Below are positions 16,354 to 25,349 of a stretch of 36,895 bases of DNA, one piece after another. Origin of the DNA: an uncultured Bacilli bacterium. Its GTDB lineage: Bacteria > Bacillota_I > Bacilli_A > RF39 > UBA660. The stretch is taken from NCBI GenBank assembly GCA_947631045.1, contig CANRJV010000010.1, positions 1 through 36,895 of the forward strand, written 5' to 3'. The translations under genes were made by a program, and so were the position numbers. Each line of letters starts with the position of its first letter. The stretch's first letter is position 1. A model generated the notes under the pieces. That model did not search any database and was not told the DNA's origin. It saw only the letters and a program-made list of their open reading frames with translations.

Positions 16354-16384
16354 AAAAATTAGTCATCATTGATGACTAATTTTT
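16354..16384. terminator. Strong palindromic terminator
   Basis: Near-perfect 14-15 bp stem AAAAATTAGTCATCA/TGATGACTAATTTTT with a very short loop; A- and T-tracts on both sides allow bidirectional use. The following 200 bases (16385-16584) hold only the next promoter. Confidence 0.85.
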
Positions 16385-16531
16385 AGCATTACAATTATAG
16401 ATAATTCCATTATGAAAAAGACAAGTTAAAACCTTTTGGCCATTCAATATTTGAAAATTATCTTTTTAATGCAAATTATTTAAAACTCCAAATAAATAAA
16501 TAAGAACAAATAAGTAAACTTTCTCTCTTAA

Positions 16532-16560
16532 GTGGACAAGCTCATAAAAATATATTAAAA
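16532..16560 (+). promoter_or_regulatory. Promoter of the 16585 gene
   Basis: TGGACA, 17-base spacer, TAAAAT; approximate positions read by eye, about 25 bases before the ATG. Confidence 0.5.
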
Positions 16561-16584
16561 TTTAGTTAGAATGGATGAAGAAAA

Positions 16585-18168
16585 ATGGCTAGTGATAATA
16601 AAATAACTAATACTCCCATAATTTTAGATTCTAAAGAGTTAACTTCTTATTCTTTAGCAGAAAAAATTGATTTAGGTGAAAAAAGGGTAAGTTCTTCTTT
16701 AATTAAAGATTTAATTAGTAAAGATACGTATTATCCAGAAGTTTTAAAATTATTTAATGATGAAATAACAACTTTAAAAATTGGCTATAAAAAAAGAGAA
16801 GAAGAGGTCATTTTATTATCTTTAACTAAAGTTGAAATTGTGAGGGGACTATCCATTTTACAAAATGATTTAACTAGAGAAGAAAAAGAAAGATTAAATT
16901 TTTTAAAAGAAAAAATATCGTATAATACTTTTTTAAATGATTATCAAAAAGAAAACTTTAAAATTCAAATCGAAGGAATAAATTATGTTATTCCCATAAT
17001 TTTATTTATTAAGTTTTTTAATTTATCTGATTCGGAATTTAATAGATTATGCCAATCACCTATTGTTATAAATGGCTTATCTAAAGAATACTTTTTATAT
17101 GCGGCTTATACCTTTTTTAAAATTTATGCTATAGAGGAATATATTCTTCCTCCTTTAGTTTATAAACATTTTGAAACTATTCAAAAACAAGAACTAGTAG
17201 ATACGGAAGCCATTAATGCTATTATGCAAATAAAGGATACTAATATTGCTAAAATAAAAGTAAATGAAGAATTAAGAAAAGAAGTTTATCATAATTTGCC
17301 TAAGGAGCTAGATTCATTAGAAAAAGCTATCTATATTTATTATAAGTTATGTAAAATGCTTTTTTATGATGATGAATTTGCGGCGAACGATAAAGGATCC
17401 TCTTCAATAGAGCACGAAAATTATGAGCATATATCTACCATTACTCCGGAAAATAACCGGGTAGTTTGTTATGAATTTAATGCGATTTATGCTAAATTTT
17501 TAGAAGAGTTAGGCCTTAATTTTGAAACTAGGCAATATAAAGAAGAAGGCTTTGGAGGGCATGCTAGTTTAATTTTTCGCTCTCAAAAATATTTAGTTAA
17601 GGCTGACTCAGTCACTCATATTACCGATGGTGATTTAATAAGAGCCAAAATTGATTTACCTTTAGTCGGTTTAACTATCATTAATAAAAATCCGGAAACT
17701 AGAAAAGAATTTAAATTTAAAATCTTAAAAGTGCGTGATTATATCAATAAAGAATACCAAGATAATAAACTATTATTTAAAAATGTTTTTAAAGAGTTAT
17801 GGGAAAATTATCATAAAAGAGAGATGTCTATCTTAGAAAAATTAACGATGTTAATTAGTAAAGTCAATATGACGAATTTACAAGGAATGGATCCCATTAA
17901 CTTTATTATGGAAATAATTTATTTAATCTTTAAAAAAGAAGTAGATAATCAAGATTTCTATTATGTTATTATTAGAAACAGTGAAAATGTTAGAGAGACA
18001 TCAACTTTAATTTTTACAATTAAAGTTGATGGAGTTTGGGAGTATTATTACTATAATATAAATGGTAATTTAGAACATATCGAAAAAGAAGAAATAGCCT
18101 TAAAATTTCAAAAAGGCATCTGGGGTTATATTAGAGATAAAGGTCCATTTATTCCCGGATTAAAGTAG
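16585..18168 (+). CDS. Large protein with transglutaminase-like core
   Basis: 527 residues, no signal peptide. The first 270 residues are helical and not recognised. A transglutaminase-like core follows: Cys295 in RVVCYEFNAIYAKFLEELGL, His326 in FGGHASLIFRS and Asp341 in KADSV. The last 170 residues are again unassigned, with a strand-rich end (TSTLIFTIKVDGVWEYYYYN). The triad order suggests a thiol hydrolase or transferase in the cytoplasm; no substrate can be proposed. The Shine-Dalgarno is weak (GGATGAAG). The GtrA gene follows after 14 bases, so the two probably share a transcript. Confidence 0.65.
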   Translation: MASDNKITNTPIILDSKELTSYSLAEKIDLGEKRVSSSLIKDLISKDTYYPEVLKLFNDEITTLKIGYKKREEEVILLSLTKVEIVRGLSILQNDLTREEKERLNFLKEKISYNTFLNDYQKENFKIQIEGINYVIPIILFIKFFNLSDSEFNRLCQSPIVINGLSKEYFLYAAYTFFKIYAIEEYILPPLVYKHFETIQKQELVDTEAINAIMQIKDTNIAKIKVNEELRKEVYHNLPKELDSLEKAIYIYYKLCKMLFYDDEFAANDKGSSSIEHENYEHISTITPENNRVVCYEFNAIYAKFLEELGLNFETRQYKEEGFGGHASLIFRSQKYLVKADSVTHITDGDLIRAKIDLPLVGLTIINKNPETRKEFKFKILKVRDYINKEYQDNKLLFKNVFKELWENYHKREMSILEKLTMLISKVNMTNLQGMDPINFIMEIIYLIFKKEVDNQDFYYVIIRNSENVRETSTLIFTIKVDGVWEYYYYNINGNLEHIEKEEIALKFQKGIWGYIRDKGPFIPGLK

Positions 18169-18182
18169 AAAGTGGTAACAAT

Positions 18183-18578
18183 ATGAAGTATCTTAATAAA
18201 TTTATTCAAAAATATAATGTTTTAATCAAATATCTTTTAGTGGCCATTTTAAGTTTTATCTTAGACATTGTCCTTTTTAACATATTTAATCATCTTTGGT
18301 TAAATATTATTTTAGCCACTATTTTAGCGCGAATTATTTCTTCTACATTTAATTTTCTTCTTAACCGGAATAAAGTATTTAAAAGTAGTAGTAAGGCCAG
18401 TATTGCTTTAATTAAATATTTTTCTTTAGTTATAATCCAAATGTTAGTATCGGCTTTTTCAGTAGATATCCTCGCCAAATTTGTTTTAATAAATCCGACT
18501 TTTATTAAGATACCAGTTGAATTTATCTTATTTGTTTGCAATTATTTAATTCAAAAATTTTTAATTTTTGCGAAATAA
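18183..18578 (+). CDS. GtrA-like membrane protein
   Basis: 131 residues, four predicted membrane helices. GtrA-like proteins are thought to flip polyprenyl-phosphate-linked sugars or assist surface-polysaccharide glycosylation. Hallmarks: LIKYLLVAILSFILDIVLF at the start, then LATILARIISSTFNFLLNR, LIKYFSLVIIQM and a final hydrophobic helix ending LIQKFLIFAK. It closely resembles the C-terminal domain of the GT2-GtrA fusion at 30659-31699 (shared LDIVLF, ATILARI, VIIQM). It stands without its own glycosyltransferase next to it, which is the usual partner. Confidence 0.85.
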   Translation: MKYLNKFIQKYNVLIKYLLVAILSFILDIVLFNIFNHLWLNIILATILARIISSTFNFLLNRNKVFKSSSKASIALIKYFSLVIIQMLVSAFSVDILAKFVLINPTFIKIPVEFILFVCNYLIQKFLIFAK

Positions 18579-18600
18579 TAATTATTTCATAAAACTTTCA

Positions 18601-18629
18601 TTGTTAAGAAGGGAATAATATTGTATAAT
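18601..18629 (+). promoter_or_regulatory. Sigma-A-like promoter of the acyl-CoA synthetase
   Basis: TTGTTA (18601-18606), 17-base spacer, TATAAT (18624-18629), followed by AGAGGA and the ATG at 18663. Confidence 0.65.
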
Positions 18630-18662
18630 TTTAATAGGGTTAGATAGAAAGAGGATATTTTT

Positions 18663-20378
18663 ATGCCGAAAAATAAAGAAAGTTTTTTATGGGAAAAATA
18701 TTATACTAAAGAAGAATTAAAAGTAAATATTCCCGATTTATCATTATATGATTATATGCGGGAAGAAACAAAGCATTTTCAAAATGAATATGCCTTTAAT
18801 TATTTTGGAAGAAAAATGACTTATAAAGTTTTTTTTGATTATATTGAATTGTGTGCTAAGAGTTTAAAATATTTAGGAGTTAAAAAGGGTGATGTGGTAA
18901 CTATTTGTATGCCAAATACGCCAGAAGCGGCGATATCATTTTTTGCCATCAATAAAATTGGGGCCATTTCCAATATGGTTCATCCTTTGTCAGCCGAAGA
19001 AGAAATTAAAGAATATCTCATTAAAACTAAAAGCACATTATTAATTGCTTTAAACCAATGTTATAGTAAAATTAAAAATATTATTAAAGAAACAAACATT
19101 AAAAAAGTCATTATTGCTAGTCCTTCCGATTCGATGCCTATTTTACTTAATAAAGTATATAATGCTACGATGGGAAGAAAAGAAGAAAGTCCTGACGAAA
19201 GTAATAATTTGTACATGTTTTGGAAAAAATTTATTAATTTAGGAAAATATTATCAAGATGAAATAAAAGAAAAATTAACTAAAGATGATATCGCTACTTA
19301 TCTTCACAGTGGAGGTACTACAGGTATTCCTAAAACAATTATCTTGTCTAATCGGAGTATTATTGGGGTTAATGAACAAGCCAAAGTCTTTTTCCCTGAG
19401 GCTAAAGTGGGAGATTCCTTACTTTTGATTTTACCGATATTTCATTGCTTAGGTTTAGTGGTGGGGCTTTTTATCCCGATTTGCCGTGGTGCCACTTGTA
19501 TTTTAGTGCCGCAATTTGATGCCAAAAGATTTGATAAATTATTGGTTCGCTATAAGCCAAACTTTTTACTAGGGGTTCCCACTTTATTTGAAGCTATGCT
19601 TAAAAATAAACACATGAAAAATGTTTCTTTAAAAGATGTTAAGGCCCTAATCTCTGGAGGAGATACTTTATCACCCCAAAGAAATGGAGCCGTAAATGAT
19701 TTTTTAGCCGCTCATGGCTCTAAAGCCAAAATTATTCAAGGTTATGGGATGACTGAAACAACGGGACCAGTTTGTTATGGCACTAAAGGCAGTAATAAAC
19801 TCGGAAGTGTCGGAATACCTCTTCCAGGTAATATCATTAAAATATGTGATCCTAAGACTTATAAAGAAATGCCTAATGGGGAAGTTGGCGAAATATGTAT
19901 CAATAGTTTTGTCGTTATGGATGGTTATTTAAATGATAAAAAAGCCACAGATAATGTTTTTAAACTTCATGATGATGGACGAAAATATATTCATACAGGA
20001 GATTTAGGTTATATGGATTCAGATGGCGTAGTTTTCTACGTTCAAAGAATTAAAAGAATTATTGTTTCTTCTGGTTATAATGTTTATCCCGAATATATTG
20101 AAAGAGTTTTAAAAGACCATCCTTATATAAAAGATGCTTGTGTAGTGGGAGTACCTCATTCTTATAAACAAGAAGTAGCCAAAGCATTTATCATTTTACA
20201 AGATGATGTAGAAGAAAGTTATACAGTTAAAAAAGAAATAATGGATTATGCCGAAAAGAATTTAGCCCATTATATGTTACCGAGAGAATATATTTATAAA
20301 AAAGAATTTCCGAAAACTAAGTTGGCTAAAACGGATTATTTAGCCTTAAGGGAAGAATTAGTTAGTAAAAAAGACTAA
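18663..20378 (+). CDS. AMP-dependent acyl-CoA synthetase/ligase
   Basis: 571 residues of the ANL (acyl-adenylate-forming) superfamily, probably a fatty acid-CoA ligase that activates a carboxylate with ATP and passes it to CoA. Motifs in order: the P-loop-like YLHSGGTTGIPKT near 211-223, QGYGMTETTGPV near 359-370, HTGDLGYMD near 444-452, KRIIVSSGYNVYP near 464-476 and the catalytic lysine region PKTKLAKTDY near the C-terminus. No membrane segment is visible. It has its own promoter and a strong terminator, so it is monocistronic. With plsC downstream it fits membrane-lipid supply, but the acyl specificity is not readable. Confidence 0.92.
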   Translation: MPKNKESFLWEKYYTKEELKVNIPDLSLYDYMREETKHFQNEYAFNYFGRKMTYKVFFDYIELCAKSLKYLGVKKGDVVTICMPNTPEAAISFFAINKIGAISNMVHPLSAEEEIKEYLIKTKSTLLIALNQCYSKIKNIIKETNIKKVIIASPSDSMPILLNKVYNATMGRKEESPDESNNLYMFWKKFINLGKYYQDEIKEKLTKDDIATYLHSGGTTGIPKTIILSNRSIIGVNEQAKVFFPEAKVGDSLLLILPIFHCLGLVVGLFIPICRGATCILVPQFDAKRFDKLLVRYKPNFLLGVPTLFEAMLKNKHMKNVSLKDVKALISGGDTLSPQRNGAVNDFLAAHGSKAKIIQGYGMTETTGPVCYGTKGSNKLGSVGIPLPGNIIKICDPKTYKEMPNGEVGEICINSFVVMDGYLNDKKATDNVFKLHDDGRKYIHTGDLGYMDSDGVVFYVQRIKRIIVSSGYNVYPEYIERVLKDHPYIKDACVVGVPHSYKQEVAKAFIILQDDVEESYTVKKEIMDYAEKNLAHYMLPREYIYKKEFPKTKLAKTDYLALREELVSKKD

Positions 20379-20387
20379 TTCTTTTTT
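20353..20387 (+). terminator. Rho-independent terminator
   Basis: Ten-base stem AAGAATTAGT/ACTAATTCTT with an 11-base loop followed by TTTT, overlapping the end of the acyl-CoA synthetase gene. A second, weaker hairpin AAGTGC/GCACTT follows at 20430-20446. Confidence 0.75.
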
Positions 20388-20494
20388 ACTGTAACGATTT
20401 ATAGGTAAATAAAGATTAAATTTGTAAACAAGTGCCATAAGCACTTTATTTGTTTTTGAAACAAAACTATAATTATTATGTACAATAATACGAC

Positions 20495-20526
20495 ATATGG
20501 TATTAAATCTTAATTTAATACCATAT
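20495..20526 (+). promoter_or_regulatory. Long 5' UTR hairpin before surface-protein copy A
   Basis: Perfect 14-bp stem ATATGGTATTAAAT/ATTTAATACCATAT with a CTTA loop, ending a few bases before the AAGGAG of the gene. Paralogue copy B keeps only the ACCATATTA part of the 3' arm and cannot form it. Confidence 0.6.
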
Positions 20527-20545
20527 TAATAATAAGGAGTAACAT

Positions 20546-22200
20546 ATGATAGAAGAAAGTAATAAAGATAAAAGTAAAAAGAAAATAATAATTGGAAGTA
20601 TCATAGCCATAGTATTTTTATTAATTTTAGTTACAGGGGCAACTTATGCTTTCTTTAGTCTAGATGTAATAAATAGTCAAACTGAAACTAATGTAAATGT
20701 AACTACTGGTAAATTAAATAATGTAGCAATAAAAGGAACAGATAATAATACTTTCATATTAAAGTAAGTTCTGAAGATATGAAACAAGAATTAAAAGGAA
20801 CAAGTTATTATGCTACAACAGATGATAATAAAGATTATTTAAAAGAAAACGAAGAACACAATATAAATATTGCCTATTTAGAAGCAGAAGGGGATATGAC
20901 TCCTACTAATATATGTACAGCCAAATTAAAAGTAAATATTAGTGGAGAATTAAAAGATGCTTTACAAGATGGTGATACATTACTCCATATAGAAGGAGGA
21001 AGAAGTAAACATGATATAGATTTAAGTTTATTGTTGGATGAATATCCAATAGAGTTTGTTGTAGATGAAAGTGGTACTCAAGAAATAAAAGCTTATTTAA
21101 AGGTAACAAATAGAGATGCTGATCAAACATACATAGCCGGTAAGACATTGAGTGTAACATTAACAATAGAAGGATTAACATGCAAAGTACAAAATAAAGA
21201 TGATGCAGTCGAAAAGATATTAGCCAATGAAGACCAATTAGAAGCTCCAGAAGATGTATCCTTAAGAGGAGATGTACTTCGTAGGTTTCAAGGGACAGTA
21301 ACAAAAAGAGAAGATGGAACGATAGAAGATGATATAAATAATTATATCTGTTTTGGAGCAGATAATAAGGAAACATGTACAGAAGATACAGACCATTATA
21401 TGTACCGAATAATCGGAGTAGCTCTAAATAATGATGCAACAACCAATACCAAATATGGTCAGCTTAAGTTAATCAAAAAGGAAGCATTAAATGATAGAAT
21501 ACAATGGTATAAAGATTATAATACCGATATAGATTGGTTTCAAAGTGATTTATATAAGGCAATAACAGAAGAAAAATATTTAGAAGATGTTAATTATGTT
21601 CCAACAGAATGGGAAAGTAAAATAGTTGACCATACTTGGTGGACAGGAGATATACTATATACTAATAATTCTGGATGGCAAGATGGTAATGCAGTATATA
21701 AAATAGAAACAGGAAAAATTCCATCAGAATTTAATGTATTGAATATGAATAGTGGCCAGTATTCAACCTATATTGAAAATGGGATAGATGATGACCCATA
21801 TTATCATAAAACCATAAATTATGATGTGGTGCGCCAAAAATGGATAACGCATCAAAGTGCAAAAGTAGGATTAATGAATCTAAGCGATTATTATTTAGCT
21901 TATGGAGGAAAAGGAGAAACATGTGCCGGAAATAAAGATTGTATAAATACATGGATCCATTTAAGCAAAAATGACTTACCAACTTCAGATGCTCATGAAT
22001 GGCTAATGTCTCGTTATGGTTTATTTCTTGAGTGGGGGCGGTATCAAGCCAGCGACATAAGGGAAGATGGTGTACCTTGGTTAGGACAGTTTTCCTACCA
22101 ATTTTTTGCACGTCCTGTAATATATTTGACATCAGGTTTGGAATTATCAGGTTCAGGAGCAGTAGATGACCCATATATAATTCAAGGTGTTGAAGAATAA
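20546..22200 (+). pseudogene. 'GATYAFF' surface protein, copy A, broken by one-base deletion
   Basis: Two pieces (20546-20767 and a second frame to 22200) join into one protein of about 550 residues when aligned with the intact paralogue at 26783. Where copy B has ACTTTGCATATT, copy A has ACTTTCATATT: one G is lost after 20754, turning LHIKVSSEDM into FILK-stop. The N-terminus has a Lys-rich segment, one membrane helix and TGATYAFFS, like SipW-type/camelysin signal regions. A two-part extracellular domain rich in Asp/Lys follows, then NYICFGAD ... DTDHYMYRIIGV and a C-terminus ending YLTSGLELSGSG ... DDPYII, resembling DUF6273-like exported proteins. The function is unknown; surface exposure is inferred. 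Confidence 0.75.
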
Positions 22201-22213
22201 TTAAATTATACTT

Positions 22214-22246
22214 AACAGTGAAATATTTAAATTTTGCTGTTTTTTC
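22214..22246 (+). terminator. Terminator after copy A
   Basis: AACAG/CTGTT outer stem with a GAAAT/ATTTT inner stem, followed by a run of T. Confidence 0.7.
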
Positions 22247-22326
22247 TTTAATTATATAATGCAAATTTTATTATAAATTGTCGAAAAAATAGAAGTTTTG
22301 ACAACGTTTGTCGAAAGTGTTGAAAT

Positions 22327-22372
22327 GGATAAAAATATCCGTAAAATAGAGACCTCGAAAAGAGGTGAAAAT
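22327..22372 (+). promoter_or_regulatory. Tandem leader hairpins, the second occluding the Shine-Dalgarno
   Basis: GGATA/TATCC (22327-22340) and then ACCTC-GAAAA-GAGGT (22352-22366). The 3' arm of the second is the ribosome binding site AGAGGTG (22361-22367), so the start at 22373 is masked when the hairpin forms. Upstream are TTGACA and two TTGTCGAAA copies. Confidence 0.6.
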
Positions 22373-23212
22373 ATGAACACAACGAAAGAAAAGACTAAAT
22401 ATTTTACTTTAAAGTATGATCAAGTATTTAAATCTATAATAGTAGATAATAATGATTATACCGTTATGAATAATATCTTGTCGGATATCTTAGATAGAGA
22501 AGTAAAAGTGAAAAGATATTATAATACGGAATTAAAAACAAAAAATAAAAAAACTAAAGAAAATAGATTAGATGTTGTCTTAGAAACAACCGATGGAACA
22601 TTTATTAATTTAGAACTGAATAGTAATTATGATAAATCAATAAAGATAAGAAATTATATCTATTATTCTGGGATGTGTTCAGAATTATCACCAAAAGGTA
22701 AGAAGAAAAGAATACCCAAAGAAGTAATCCAAATCAATTTAAATTTTAATGAAGGGAATAATAAACCTTTAAAAGAAGAATATTACTTAAGAAATAAAGA
22801 AGGAGAAATATTAATAGAAAACTTTCGAATAATAAATGTAAATATTGAAAGATATAAAGATACGTGGTATGATAAAAATATCGAAGGAGATAAGAGATAT
22901 ATCTACTTAACAATGCTTGGAACAAATGAGAAAGAGCTAAAGAGATTAGCTAAAAGTGAAGAAAAAATAAGAGAGGTGAGTGAAAAGATGATCAGATTTA
23001 ATGAAGACGGAACAATAACTAATGTATTAACACCAGAAGAAGATGAAGAATTTGTAATGGAATTAAGAAGGCAAGAAGCTTATGATAATGGTGCAAAAGA
23101 TACTATGAGAAGTAATGCTATTTCCATGATAAAAGAAAAAATACCATTAAAAATAGTTTCTAAAGTTACAAAAATAAGTATAAAAGAACTAAAGAAATTA
23201 GTAATTAAATAA
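22373..23212 (+). CDS. PD-(D/E)XK nuclease family transposase-like protein (Rpn/TIGR01784-like)
   Basis: 279 residues from ATG 22373, which follows AGAGGTG; the longer open frame from 22298 would start upstream of the leader hairpins. The N-terminus KYDQVFKSII and the core NRLDVVLETTDGTFINLELN (Asp, then Glu-x-Asn in the place of ExK) followed by IRNYIYYSGMCSEL match the Rpn/PDDEXK_2 family of recombination-promoting nucleases. The C-terminus has a helical tail with AYDNGAKDT and IKEKIPLKIVSKVTKIS, the usual small helix-turn-helix-like end of this family. Family members occur in many copies and spread between genomes. It lies between the two surface-protein paralogues. Confidence 0.88.
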   Translation: MNTTKEKTKYFTLKYDQVFKSIIVDNNDYTVMNNILSDILDREVKVKRYYNTELKTKNKKTKENRLDVVLETTDGTFINLELNSNYDKSIKIRNYIYYSGMCSELSPKGKKKRIPKEVIQINLNFNEGNNKPLKEEYYLRNKEGEILIENFRIINVNIERYKDTWYDKNIEGDKRYIYLTMLGTNEKELKRLAKSEEKIREVSEKMIRFNEDGTITNVLTPEEDEEFVMELRRQEAYDNGAKDTMRSNAISMIKEKIPLKIVSKVTKISIKELKKLVIK

Positions 23213-23293
23213 GAAGCTTAAAAGATTAAAATTATTTTAATTAATCATAGTTTAAAAGTTTTATTTATGGTATATTATTACTAGGTGGTAAAA

Positions 23294-23953
23294 GTGGTAG
23301 TAACAATTATTTTAATTCTTCTTTGTTTATTCATTATTTTTCTTATTTTTAAATCATTTAAAAAGAATGAATTTAATATGTTTGGTTATAATTTAGGTAA
23401 ATATATACTTGGGCCTATTTTTAAATTATATTATCCTTATAAAGTAGTAAATAAACCCGTTGTTCCGGAAGAAGGACCTGTTATTTTTTGTTGTAATCAT
23501 ATTCATATTATGGATCAATTTTTAACTGTTTTAGAAGTTAAAAGATCTATTCATTATATGGCAAAAAATGAATATTTTTTAAATAGAAAGGTTAAATGGT
23601 TTTTTGCAGGTACTGGTTGTATTCCGGTAAATAGAGAAATTCATGATGAGTATGCCAAAGAAAAAGCAATGGAAGTTTTAAATAAAGGTTTAGCTTTAGG
23701 AATATTTCCGGAAGGAACTAGAAATAAAACGAAAAAAGTTTTATTACCTTTTAAATATGGAGCAGTATCTTTAGCGAGTAAGAGTAAGGCAACGATTATT
23801 CCTGTGGGTATTTCGGGAACTTATAAATTTCGAACTAAAAATTTAAAGGTTAATTTTGGTACTCCTTATAAAATTGAAAGTTCTGATTTAGCAAAGGAAA
23901 ACCAAAAATTGTATGATACAATTTTAAACCTAATAAAAGAGGCGAAGAAATGA
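23294..23953 (+). CDS. plsC: 1-acyl-sn-glycerol-3-phosphate acyltransferase (PlsC-like)
   Basis: 219 residues from GTG 23294; the in-frame GTG at 23285 overlaps the AGGTGG Shine-Dalgarno. The enzyme adds the second acyl chain to lysophosphatidic acid at the membrane. There is an N-terminal membrane helix (about 1-18). The catalytic HX4D motif is NHIHIMD near residue 68-74. The acceptor-binding block is FPEGTRN near 138-144. IIPVGISGTYKF is the fourth conserved block. Its TGA overlaps the murF ATG by four bases, so lipid and wall synthesis genes are coupled here. Confidence 0.92.
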   Translation: MVVTIILILLCLFIIFLIFKSFKKNEFNMFGYNLGKYILGPIFKLYYPYKVVNKPVVPEEGPVIFCCNHIHIMDQFLTVLEVKRSIHYMAKNEYFLNRKVKWFFAGTGCIPVNREIHDEYAKEKAMEVLNKGLALGIFPEGTRNKTKKVLLPFKYGAVSLASKSKATIIPVGISGTYKFRTKNLKVNFGTPYKIESSDLAKENQKLYDTILNLIKEAKK

Positions 23954-25344
23954 AAAATATTTATGTTAAAGATATTTTAAGGTTAACTAATAGTAAATTA
24001 ATTAAAGGTACGGAAGATACTATTTTAAATAGTTTTTCTACTGATACTAGAACTATCAAAGAAAATGAAATTTATTTAGCCATTAAAGGTCAAAATTTTG
24101 ATGGTAATTTATTCTATGAAGAAGCTTTACAAAAAGGTTGTAGTGGTTGTATTTTAGATAAAAATGCTAAAATAGATATGGAAGCTTTAAATAAATATCA
24201 CCATGCTTTTATTATTTTAGTTAATGATTCTTTAAAATGTTTACAAGAAATAGCTAAATATAAAAGAAGTTTATATAATATTCCGGTCATAGGGATAACT
24301 GGCAGTGTGGGTAAAACTAGTACAAAAGATATAATTGCAAATGTTTTATCACAAAAATATAAAGTTTTAAAAACGGAAGGTAATTTAAATAATCATATCG
24401 GGCTGCCTTTAACTATTTTAAAATTACAAGATCATGAAGCTTTAGTGGTAGAAATGGGGATGAATAATTTAGGAGAAATTAGTCTTCTTTCAAAAATAGC
24501 CAAACCAAATGTTGCTCTTATTACTAATATTGGGACCGCTCATATTGGTATTTTAGGTTCTAGAGAAAATATTTTAAAGGCCAAATTAGAAATATTAGAA
24601 GGAATGGAAGAAGGAACTTTAATTATTAATAATGATAATGATTTATTACATGAAGTAAAGAATAAAATAAATCCCAAAATAAAAGTTCTTACTTATAGCA
24701 TAAAAAATGAAAGTGATTATAAAGCTACTAATATAAGTCTTAATGATAAAGGAAGCACTTTTGAAGTTTTAATAAATAAAGAAGTTCATTCTTTCCAAGT
24801 AAATGTTCCAGGTGAGGCTTTTGTTTTAAATAGTTTAGCAGCTTTAATTGTGGGCCTTCATTTTAATATTTCTCTGGAATGTATTAAAGAAGGAATTTTA
24901 AATTTTACTTTATCAAGTAAGAGAATGGAAATTGAAAAAATAAAAAATATAACTTTAATTAAAGATTTTTATAATGCCAATTTAGATTCGATGAAAAGCG
25001 CCATTAATTATTTAGGAAGTTTAAAAGAGACCAGAAAAATTGCTATTTTAGGAGATATGTTAGAATTAGGTTCATTTAGTAAAGAATTACATAGAGAAGT
25101 TGGTAAATGTGTTTATGATAATAAAATAGATCTTTTAATTACTATTGGGGTAGAAGCCAAAAATATTGCTGATGAGTGTTTAAAACTAGGATTTAATAAA
25201 AATAATATTTTAACATATGATTCTATTAGAGATGCTTATCCCCATATTAAAAATCTTTTTAAAGAAAAAGATACTATTCTTTTTAAAGCATCTAATGGAA
25301 TGAATTTTCAAGAAATTTATTCTCTAGTAAAGGGTGACTTATAA
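23950..25344 (+). CDS. murF: UDP-N-acetylmuramoyl-tripeptide--D-alanyl-D-alanine ligase
   Basis: 464 residues, a Mur ligase that adds the D-Ala-D-Ala dipeptide made by Ddl to the cytoplasmic wall precursor. The N-terminal uridine-binding domain includes FSTDTRTI and YLAIKGQNFDGN. The P-loop is GITGSVGKTSTKD near residues 115-127. The central domain has NNHIGLPLTILKL and VVEMGMNNLGEI. The C-terminal domain carries IKDFYNANLDSMKSAI and ILGDMLELG, both typical of MurF. It overlaps plsC by four bases and is followed by ddl after five bases, a sensible functional pairing. Confidence 0.96.
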   Translation: MKNIYVKDILRLTNSKLIKGTEDTILNSFSTDTRTIKENEIYLAIKGQNFDGNLFYEEALQKGCSGCILDKNAKIDMEALNKYHHAFIILVNDSLKCLQEIAKYKRSLYNIPVIGITGSVGKTSTKDIIANVLSQKYKVLKTEGNLNNHIGLPLTILKLQDHEALVVEMGMNNLGEISLLSKIAKPNVALITNIGTAHIGILGSRENILKAKLEILEGMEEGTLIINNDNDLLHEVKNKINPKIKVLTYSIKNESDYKATNISLNDKGSTFEVLINKEVHSFQVNVPGEAFVLNSLAALIVGLHFNISLECIKEGILNFTLSSKRMEIEKIKNITLIKDFYNANLDSMKSAINYLGSLKETRKIAILGDMLELGSFSKELHREVGKCVYDNKIDLLITIGVEAKNIADECLKLGFNKNNILTYDSIRDAYPHIKNLFKEKDTILFKASNGMNFQEIYSLVKGDL

Positions 25345-25349
25345 AATAA

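Noticed and set aside
18571-18592. GAAATAAT/ATTATTTC palindrome after the GtrA gene as a terminator
   Set aside because: Loop too short and no U-tract; weak at best.
20939-22264. Long minus-strand open frames opposite the surface-protein genes
   Set aside because: His/Leu/Tyr-rich composition mirrors the sense codons; the same shadow appears opposite copy B at 27342-27683.
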